Source: an uncultured Eubacteriales bacterium
GTDB taxonomy: Bacteria > Bacillota > Clostridia > Oscillospirales > Acutalibacteraceae
DNA: 9,912 bases
Direction: 5' to 3'
NCBI GenBank assembly: GCA_902462035.1
Contig: CABQAC010000053.1
Coordinates: forward strand, 1-9,912
Below the pieces are notes generated by a model. That model did not search any database, was not told the origin of the DNA, and saw only the letters and a program-made list of their open reading frames with translations. Positions 5,403-9,912 of the stretch are shown in pieces; position 1 is the first letter of the stretch, and every line of letters starts with the position of its first letter. Both the position numbers and the translations under genes were made by a program.

Positions 5403-6713
5403 TCACCGGTCCCGGATATTTTTGATGATATCTTCTACGGTGGCCTTAATTTTGGAATCCTGCATCATCATCCGTTCCACTTGCTGAATGGCGTATACGA
5501 TGGTGGAATGGTCCCGGCCGCCGAATTCTTCCCCGATGGAGGTCATGGGCATTTGGGTGATATCGCGTACCACGAAGATGGAAATCTGCCGTGCTTTGGA
5601 GATAGCGGCGGATCGTTTGGTTGACCGGATATCGTCGGCAACAACGCCGAAGGTACGGGCGACTTCCTCGATAATTTTACTGACCGTTACCGGCGCGGGC
5701 TGGTCGTTGTTTAAAATATCGCTGATGGCTTTTTGGGCGGTAGCGATGCTGGGTTTTTGTTCCTCCAGCAGGTAGTAGGCCCGCATTTTTTTAACGGCGC
5801 CTTCCAATTCCCGGATATTGTTTTTCAGCCGGGTGGCGATGTATTCTGCAATGTCGTCCGATATATCGATGTTGAGTAGCTGGGCCTTGCGTTTTACGAT
5901 GGCGATACGCGTTTCGAAATCCGGCGGCTGGATGTCGGCAAGCAGCCCGCTTTCAAACCGGGTGCGAAGCCGGTCTTCCAGAATTTGAATTTCTTTTGGG
6001 GGCCGGTCGGAAGTCAGCACGATCTGTTTTTTGTCCTGATACAAGGCGTTGAAGGTATGGAAAAATTCTTCTTGAGTTTGAATTTTGCCGGCGATGAACT
6101 GGATGTCATCCACCAGCAAGACATCCGCCTGGCGGTACCGCTGATGAAAAGCCATGGTGGAATTGGTTGTGATGGCGTCGATTAATTCGTTGGTAAAATC
6201 GTCCCCTTTGATGTAAAGTATTTTCATACGGGGATTTTTTTTATGAATTTCGTTGCAGATGGCGTAAAGCAGATGGGTTTTTCCAAGGCCGGAATTGCCG
6301 TAAATCAGCAAGGGGTTGTATTCGCCGGAAGGGTGGGACGCCACGGCCTGAGATGCCGCGTGGGCCAGTTTGTTGGAAGAACCGACAATAAAGGTTTCAA
6401 AGGTATACTCGTAATCCGAACCGCCGGTCATAATACCGTCGATCACCTCGTTTTTTGAGGGGTTTTCATCTTCTGATTCGATTTTAAGCGTAGGGACAAT
6501 GCCGAATACCTCCTCAAAAGCGTTGCTGATGCGTTCCAGGTAAAAATTTTCTAACGTTTGCTTATGAAAAATATTAGGAACCCGCAGTACAGCCATACCG
6601 GTTTCCATCTTGACCGGTTCGATCCGCGCGATCCAGGATTTATACGCGATTTCCGAGACTTCCTTGCGAATATTTTCGCAGACTAAATCCCATGCTTCTT
6701 TAAACGATTCCAT
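5403..6713 (-). CDS. dnaA: Chromosomal replication initiator DnaA
   Basis: DnaA binds oriC boxes as an ATP-dependent oligomer, opens the origin and recruits the helicase. The 436 residues run as follows: domain I (about 1-80, SFKEAWDLVCENI...), a very short acidic linker (domain II, about 80-102), the AAA+ domain with Walker A GNSGLGKT (139-146), Walker B VLLVDDIQF (198-206) and the sensor/arginine region around RLRTRFESGL, and domain IV with the signature GGRDHSTIVYA (398-408). I place the start at ATG 6711-6713, giving MESFKEAW, with GGGGAGG 12 nt upstream. A TTG 21 nt earlier is in frame but overlaps the ribosome binding site. oriC lies just downstream, so dnaA is transcribed head-on to the rightward fork. 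Its promoter is at 6838-6866. All motifs are intact. Confidence 0.98.
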   Translation of the reverse strand: MESFKEAWDLVCENIRKEVSEIAYKSWIARIEPVKMETGMAVLRVPNIFHKQTLENFYLERISNAFEEVFGIVPTLKIESEDENPSKNEVIDGIMTGGSDYEYTFETFIVGSSNKLAHAASQAVASHPSGEYNPLLIYGNSGLGKTHLLYAICNEIHKKNPRMKILYIKGDDFTNELIDAITTNSTMAFHQRYRQADVLLVDDIQFIAGKIQTQEEFFHTFNALYQDKKQIVLTSDRPPKEIQILEDRLRTRFESGLLADIQPPDFETRIAIVKRKAQLLNIDISDDIAEYIATRLKNNIRELEGAVKKMRAYYLLEEQKPSIATAQKAISDILNNDQPAPVTVSKIIEEVARTFGVVADDIRSTKRSAAISKARQISIFVVRDITQMPMTSIGEEFGGRDHSTIVYAIQQVERMMMQDSKIKATVEDIIKNIRDR

Positions 6714-6837
6714 TGGTGTTGCAAACCTCCCCAATAATTATAAAGCGCGGCGCGTTAAAACAAAGGCTTGTCCTTATCTGCGGCAGCGGCGCGCAGGGAA
6801 GAGACGCCTGACCGGCCGCAGCGTTCTAATGCTACTT

Positions 6838-6866
6838 ATTTTAACATAATTCGAGCGGGAATACAA
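6838..6866 (-). promoter_or_regulatory. Candidate dnaA promoter
   Basis: On the minus strand, the -35 TTGTAT (6861-6866) and the -10 TAAAAT (6838-6843) are spaced 17 nt, with TGT directly before the -10 (extended -10). The predicted start is near 6831, with a leader of about 118 nt. A short inverted repeat CCGCC/GGCGG (6877-6888) lies just upstream of the -35. No good DnaA box overlaps it, so classical autoregulation by DnaA is not evident from sequence. Confidence 0.65.
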
Positions 6867-7018
6867 CGGATGGATCCCGCCTTGGCGGCCTGAAAATTTT
6901 CCCCAACTATTTTGTATATATATTGTAGAAGAAAATATCATTTTGATGGGAAGAATCAAAATATAGGAATTGTTCAGCAGAACTGCGCTTTGGACCGGAT
7001 TGGGATGAGAAAATTTTG
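6867..7018. other. Divergent dnaA-rpmH spacer without a gene
   Basis: The whole gap between the dnaA start and the rpmH start (6714-7134) carries no credible gene. It holds the dnaA leader and promoter on the left and the rpmH promoter and leader on the right. The middle is AT-rich, including a TATATATA run near 6914-6924 and related stretches around 6932-6963 (ATATCATTTTGAT, AATCAAAATAT). I found no full DnaA box here; the closest is TTTTCCCCA at 6897-6905. This contrasts with B. subtilis, which has a second box cluster upstream of dnaA. Confidence 0.6.
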
Positions 7019-7048
7019 TTGACATCCGCCTGTAGGGTAGGCTATAAT
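7019..7048 (+). promoter_or_regulatory. Strong sigma-A-type promoter of rpmH-rnpA
   Basis: Perfect consensus hexamers TTGACA (7019-7024) and TATAAT (7043-7048) are separated by 18 nt. The predicted transcript start is near 7055, giving a leader of about 80 nt before rpmH. The strength suits a ribosomal protein operon. It is divergent from the dnaA promoter. Confidence 0.9.
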
Positions 7049-7134
7049 GTACACTTGCAAGGTTTCTATTTAAGATCCCGGCCGCGGAACTGGGAAAGAA
7101 TGGGGAATCAACCCGTTGAAGGGAGGTTTTTTTC

Positions 7135-7269
7135 ATGCTTAGAACGTATCAGCCGAAAAAGCTTCATCGCAAAAAGGAGCACGGCTTTCGTAAAAGAATG
7201 GCAACTGGCAACGGACGTAAGGTGCTGGCTCGCCGCAGGGCTAAGGGTAGAAAGCGTCTGTCGCACTGA
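7135..7269 (+). CDS. rpmH: Large ribosomal subunit protein bL34
   Basis: L34 is a small basic protein of the 50S subunit that binds 23S rRNA. The 44-residue product starts MLRTYQPKKLHRKKEHGFRK and ends KGRKRLSH, the normal length and signature of the family (K/RRTYQP at the N-terminus, GRKVLARRRAKGRKRLS at the C-terminus). ATG at 7135-7137 has GGGAGG 8 nt upstream. It is the first gene of the plus-strand cluster, divergent from dnaA as in most bacteria, and is followed 3 nt later by a terminator-like hairpin before rnpA. Nothing unusual except its short length. Confidence 0.98.
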   Translation: MLRTYQPKKLHRKKEHGFRKRMATGNGRKVLARRRAKGRKRLSH

Positions 7270-7272
7270 TTG

Positions 7273-7301
7273 AAGACCACCTTAGCGTGGTCTTTCTTTT
7301 T
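7273..7301 (+). terminator. Intrinsic terminator or attenuator between rpmH and rnpA
   Basis: A perfect 8-bp stem, AAGACCAC (7273-7280) and GTGGTCTT (7287-7294), encloses a 6-nt loop, followed by TCTTTTT to 7301. It starts 3 nt after the rpmH stop. I see no clear second promoter before rnpA, so partial termination here would give L34 mRNA in excess over rnpA, which matches the demand for the two proteins (inference). Confidence 0.8.
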
Positions 7302-7353
7302 ATCCGGCTGAAAAGCAAGGCCGGGTAAAAGATGGCGGGAAAGGTGAGAGTAC

Positions 7354-7689
7354 TTGCGCGCGTTTTTGGTATTGAATCAGAACAGGGATTTTAAACGCCT
7401 TTACGAAAAGGGCAAGTATTACGTCCATCCCTGCCTGGTAACCTATGTTTCAAAAAACAAAAAAAAAGAAGTACGCGTGGGCATCACCGCCAGTAAAAAG
7501 ACGGGCAACGCGGTTAAGCGGAATCGGTCCCGCCGGATTATCCGGGAGGCGTTCCGGGAGCTTTCCCCTTTGGTGCCGCAGGGATGGGATTTGGTGTTTG
7601 TGGCCCGGTCTAAAACGCCGCAAAAAAAGAGTACGGAGATTCTTCGCATTATGCGGGGGCAGCTGAAAGCAGCGGGGCTGATTTCATGA
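7354..7689 (+). CDS. rnpA: Ribonuclease P protein component
   Basis: RnpA is the basic protein subunit of RNase P; it helps the catalytic RNA bind and cleave 5' leaders of precursor tRNAs. The 111-residue sequence shows the family pattern: NQNRDFKRLYEKGK near the N-terminus, the VGITASKKTGNAVKRN strand-helix region, the RNR box with RNRSRRIIRE (56-65), and the DLVFVARS strand. The start is TTG at 7354-7356, giving LRAFLVLN, supported by AAAGGTGA 6 nt upstream. The stop overlaps the yidD ATG (ATGA). Order rpmH-rnpA-yidD-yidC-jag is the common bacterial arrangement. Confidence 0.96.
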   Translation: MRAFLVLNQNRDFKRLYEKGKYYVHPCLVTYVSKNKKKEVRVGITASKKTGNAVKRNRSRRIIREAFRELSPLVPQGWDLVFVARSKTPQKKSTEILRIMRGQLKAAGLIS

Positions 7690-7931
7690 GGCGCGTTTTG
7701 CTATGGCTGATCCGGCAGTATCAGAAATATGTCAGCGCGCGGACCCCGGCGGTCTGCCGCTTTACGCCGAGCTGTTCTCAATACGCGTTTACCGCCATTC
7801 AGCGGTTCGGCGCGTTAAGGGGCACCTATTTAGCGGTTCGGCGGTTGTTAAAATGCCATCCCTTTCACCCAGGCGGGTACGACCCAGTGCCCGAAGCCTT
7901 TGGGAGGGAAAACGGAAAAAAGCGCAAGTAG
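7686..7931 (+). CDS. yidD: Membrane protein insertion efficiency factor YidD
   Basis: YidD is a small membrane-associated protein that assists YidC in inserting inner-membrane proteins. The 81 residues contain the diagnostic CRFTPSCSQYA (24-34) and RLLKCHPFHPGGYDPVP (53-69), preceded by an amphipathic basic N-terminus (RRVLLWLIRQYQKY). The three conserved cysteines (24, 30, 57) are present. ATG at 7686-7688 overlaps the rnpA stop by 4 nt, and the upstream ribosome binding site is weak, so coupling to rnpA is likely. It is followed by yidC after 21 nt, in keeping with its partner role. Confidence 0.96.
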   Translation: MRRVLLWLIRQYQKYVSARTPAVCRFTPSCSQYAFTAIQRFGALRGTYLAVRRLLKCHPFHPGGYDPVPEAFGRENGKKRK

Positions 7932-7952
7932 AAAGTTGGAGGGTTTCCAGAA

Positions 7953-9044
7953 GTGTTTGATTTTATTGGAAGCGCGTTCGGATATATCATTTTTTTCGGA
8001 TATAAAATATCAGGTTTGTATGTGATCGGCCTGATTTTATTTACCATTGCGGTAAAGCTTGTGATGTTTCCGCTTTCCATCAAGCAGCAAAAAACAACGG
8101 CGAAGCAGCAGCGGCTAGGGCCGAAACTAAAGGAGCTGCAGGAGCGTTACGCCAACGACAAGCAGAAATACAGCCAGGCGCAGATGGAGTTGTACCAAAA
8201 GGAAGGCGTCAGCCCCATGGGCGGCTGCTTGCCGATGCTGCTGCAGTTTCCCATTATCATCGGCTTGTATGCGGCGGTTATGAAACCGTTGTCCTGCGTG
8301 CTGCATTTGGGCGGGGACGCCATTAACAAAGCGGTCGAGCTGATGGGTATTACCCCCGGCGGTTACCACGAAATCGAAATCATTCATAAATTTCCGCAAT
8401 TTTCTTCCCAGATGGCTGATTCCGGCCTTTTTACAGCCCAGCAGCTGGACGAGCTTGGCAAGCTGTCAAACGGTGCGTTTAATTTTTTTGGGCTGGATTT
8501 GCTGGGAACGCCCGCGTTTACCAATTTGCTTATCATCATTCCGATTCTTTGTTTTGTCAGTTCTATGGCCATGTCGCTGATTTCTACACGGATTGCAAGC
8601 AACGCCCCCCAAGCGGGCGGAGGCTGCATGAAGTGGGGCATGCCGCTGTTTATGTCGATTTTTTCGACGGTCATCGCGTTCGGTGTGCCCGGCGCTGTGG
8701 GATTGTATTGGATTTTATCCAACTTGCTTGGTATTGTACAGACCTACGCGCTCAATTATTTTTATAATGCGGGAATTCTAAACGCCAAGGACGAAGCGTC
8801 GCGCATTGCCCGGAGGCGGCTGGAGGAAGACGCGGTCCGCAGCGGGATGCGGCAAATCGACGTGCGGCTGCTGGCGGATGAGAAAAAGCGCGAGGACCAA
8901 AGGCAACTGGAAGGGCCGGGCGCAGCGGCGCATGATTTTGCCGCGCAGGAGTTAAGGGCGGCAAAAACGGGCGGGCAAAAGGTAATTAAAACCGGGAACG
9001 CGGCGCGTTCCAATTCATCGGGCGCGCGGAAAAAGAAAAAGTAA
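7953..9044 (+). CDS. yidC: YidC/Oxa1-family membrane protein insertase
   Basis: YidC inserts and folds membrane proteins, alone or with SecYEG. The 363-residue protein is of the Gram-positive type without a large extracellular domain. It has a first membrane helix at about 10-40, followed by a cytoplasmic coiled helical hairpin (KQQKTTAKQQRLGPKLKELQERY), then the GGCLPMLLQFPIIIGLYAAV helix, two further helices (about residues 190-215 and 230-265), and a long Arg/Lys-rich cytoplasmic tail ending in KKKK. Lys35 occupies the position of the catalytic hydrophilic-groove arginine of SpoIIIJ, as seen in other clostridial proteins, so function is probably kept. No lipobox signal is visible. The start is GTG at 7953-7955 with GGAGG 10 nt upstream. 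Confidence 0.96.
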   Translation: MFDFIGSAFGYIIFFGYKISGLYVIGLILFTIAVKLVMFPLSIKQQKTTAKQQRLGPKLKELQERYANDKQKYSQAQMELYQKEGVSPMGGCLPMLLQFPIIIGLYAAVMKPLSCVLHLGGDAINKAVELMGITPGGYHEIEIIHKFPQFSSQMADSGLFTAQQLDELGKLSNGAFNFFGLDLLGTPAFTNLLIIIPILCFVSSMAMSLISTRIASNAPQAGGGCMKWGMPLFMSIFSTVIAFGVPGAVGLYWILSNLLGIVQTYALNYFYNAGILNAKDEASRIARRRLEEDAVRSGMRQIDVRLLADEKKREDQRQLEGPGAAAHDFAAQELRAAKTGGQKVIKTGNAARSNSSGARKKKK

Positions 9045-9068
9045 TTTTGTTTATTCTGGAGGCAGGGT

Positions 9069-9102
9069 GTTTGAAAAACAGGGTTGAGGCCTTTTTTCAA
9101 AC
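9069..9102 (+). repeat. Perfect 10-bp inverted repeat in the yidC-jag gap
   Basis: The arms GTTTGAAAAA (9069-9078) and TTTTTCAAAC (9093-9102) are perfect reverse complements around 14 nt, in which AGG and CCT can add three pairs. It forms a stable hairpin, but the bases after it are not U-rich, so it is not a plain intrinsic terminator. It starts 25 nt after the yidC stop. Confidence 0.6.
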
Positions 9103-9133
9103 GGAGGATTGTCCGGGCGCGCCAGGAAAATAG
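9071..9133 (+). CDS. Possible 20-codon small ORF between yidC and jag (doubtful)
   Basis: A TTG at 9071-9073 has GGAGG (9058-9062) 8 nt upstream and opens a 20-codon frame ending in TAG at 9131-9133, beginning MKNRVEAFFQTED. It is in the same frame as jag, separated by that stop, so it could be a decayed or alternative N-terminus, a leader peptide, or chance. No family is recognised. The only positive evidence is the good ribosome binding site. Confidence 0.2.
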   Translation: MKNRVEAFFQTEDCPGAPGK

Positions 9134-9139
9134 GGCGCG
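9118..9139 (+). repeat. Second, GC-only inverted repeat upstream of jag
   Basis: CGCGCC (9118-9123) and GGCGCG (9134-9139) form a perfect 6-bp GC stem with a 10-nt loop, 15 nt after the first hairpin. The tandem arrangement suggests a structured RNA leader ahead of jag; no known riboswitch fold is recognised. Confidence 0.45.
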
Positions 9140-9196
9140 GATACGAATAAAAATTGGATGATACTCCCAGTATTTGCGGAAAGGATGGTCATAACA

Positions 9197-9912
9197 TTGA
9201 TCAAGGAAGCCATTGGAATCGGCGACACGACAGATGCGGCGCTGTTGGACGGCTGCCGTCAGCTCGGCCTGGAACAGTACGAAGTGAAATTCGAAGTGCT
9301 GGAAATGCCGGTGAAAAAAACATTTGGCTTATTCGGCGGATCTCCCGCTAAGGTGCGGGTCTATGTGGAGAGTTCCCCGGCCGAAGTCGCGGGCGAATAC
9401 CTGCGCAACGTGCTGGTGCAGATGGGTGTGGCGGACGCCAAAGTCGCGTATAAGGAAATTGAAAACGGCGCGGAGCTGTCTTTGTCCGGAAGCGATATCG
9501 GTTTTATCATCGGCCGCCATGGCGAAACGCTGGACGCGCTGCAATATTTAACCGGGTTGGTTGCCAACCATGTTGAGGACGCTTATTTCCGCATTACGCT
9601 GAATACGGGAAATTACCGCGAAAAACGGGAACAGACGCTGGACGCGCTGGCCCGGCGGATGGCGGAAAAAGCGCTGGCGACCAACCGTAAGTACGCTTTG
9701 GAACCCATGAACCCTTACGAACGCCGGATTATCCATACGGCTGTGCAGGAAATCGCGGGCGCGACCTCTTGGTCCGAAGGGGACGACCAGGACCGCCATG
9801 TGGTGATCGGGCCCCGTGATGGGGTGAACGCCCGGTACGGCAACGACGGGCGCGACCGGCGCGGCGGCGGAGACCGCAGGGGGCGAAGCAACGGACACAG
9901 CGGCAGGGGCGG
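9197..9912 (+). CDS. jag: Jag/KhpB RNA-binding protein, C-terminus cut by window edge
   Basis: Jag (KhpB) is a KH-R3H RNA-binding protein that acts with KhpA in RNA regulation and cell elongation, and is usually encoded next to yidC. Domains visible, in order: Jag_N (about 1-58, with KKTFGLFGGSPAKVRVYV); KH (about 75-150) with the IIGRHGETLDALQ loop (GRHG 106-109); and R3H (about 150-207) with R176-xxx-H180. After residue 207 comes an unusual Gly/Arg/Asp-rich tail, still open at the window end with 238 codons and no stop. I favour TTG at 9197-9199 (giving MIKEAIGIGD), with AGGA 11 nt upstream. An in-frame ATG at 9185 (MVIT...) has a ribosome site directly abutting it and is less likely. Identity is firm; the start is uncertain. 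Confidence 0.95.
   Translation, partial: MIKEAIGIGDTTDAALLDGCRQLGLEQYEVKFEVLEMPVKKTFGLFGGSPAKVRVYVESSPAEVAGEYLRNVLVQMGVADAKVAYKEIENGAELSLSGSDIGFIIGRHGETLDALQYLTGLVANHVEDAYFRITLNTGNYREKREQTLDALARRMAEKALATNRKYALEPMNPYERRIIHTAVQEIAGATSWSEGDDQDRHVVIGPRDGVNARYGNDGRDRRGGGDRRGRSNGHSGRG

Noticed and set aside
6714..6734. Upstream TTG start for dnaA (adds 7 residues)
   Set aside because: The added codons run over the GGGGAGG ribosome binding site, so the downstream ATG at 6713 is preferred.
6737..6742. TATAAT on the minus strand close to dnaA
   Set aside because: It lies only a few bases from the ribosome binding site, leaving no room for a normal leader, and its best -35 partner is at 15 nt spacing.
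6897..6905. DnaA-box-like TTTTCCCCA upstream of dnaA
   Set aside because: It mismatches the conserved CACA core, and no other box lies nearby.
7016..7273. 85-codon plus-strand frame covering rpmH
   Set aside because: It is an overlapping frame of the rpmH region and starts within the promoter; the real gene is the 44-codon frame at 7135.
7304..7324. Short CCGGC/GCCGG inverted repeat before rnpA
   Set aside because: A 5-bp stem with an 11-nt loop and no T-tract is weak and could be chance; it was not listed as a feature.
7953..8069. Lys35 of YidC as a defect (arginine expected)
   Set aside because: Lysine keeps the positive charge and is known in clostridial YidC proteins, so it is not treated as a loss of function.

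Overview
The window is the chromosomal replication-origin neighbourhood of a bacterium of the Firmicutes, most likely a Clostridia member. The gene order jag-yidC-yidD-rnpA-rpmH / dnaA-oriC-dnaN-yaaA-recF-remB-(two ORFs)-gyrB is the classic Gram-positive origin arrangement. Support for Firmicutes includes a short YidC with no long periplasmic domain, a RemB (DUF370) protein, strong GGAGG ribosome binding sites and sigma-A-type promoters. GC-rich third codon positions together with AT-rich intergenic regions suggest a mid-GC clostridium, perhaps of the Oscillospirales. That last placement is inference.

Left arm, minus strand, reading away from the origin: dnaN (3973-5079), yaaA (3737-3955), recF (2649-3740), remB (2357-2644) and two small zinc-ribbon membrane proteins (1722-2360 and 1417-1725). 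They are packed with 4-nt overlaps or gaps of 17 nt or less and read as one operon. gyrB (1-1211, cut by the window edge) follows and has its own near-consensus promoter and an AT-rich inverted repeat in its leader.

Centre: oriC occupies the dnaA-dnaN intergenic region (5080-5402). It has at least three good DnaA boxes, several near-matches, and an AT-rich tract beside dnaN with in-register TAG/TAA-like triplets abutting a GC-rich step and a box, the layout of a basal unwinding system. A dnaN promoter can be read straight through that element. dnaA (5403-6713) lies on the minus strand beyond oriC, with its promoter at 6838-6866.

Right arm, plus strand: a strong promoter (7019-7048) drives rpmH (7135-7269, a short gene easily missed). 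A hairpin terminator or attenuator follows, then rnpA (7354-7689), yidD (7686-7931, overlapping rnpA by 4 nt), yidC (7953-9044) and jag/khpB (9197 to beyond the window end). The yidC-jag gap contains two consecutive inverted repeats and a possible 20-codon ORF.

Together the genes cover replication initiation (DnaA), the sliding clamp (DnaN), recombination repair (RecF), supercoiling (GyrB), tRNA processing (RnpA), ribosome assembly (L34) and membrane-protein insertion (YidD, YidC, with the RNA-binding Jag). Most of this is ordinary core genome. The least familiar items are the tandem zinc-ribbon membrane proteins wedged between remB and gyrB, the overlap of the dnaN promoter with the putative unwinding element, and the structured yidC-jag leader. 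I saw no mobile element, CRISPR array, tRNA or obvious horizontally acquired island.
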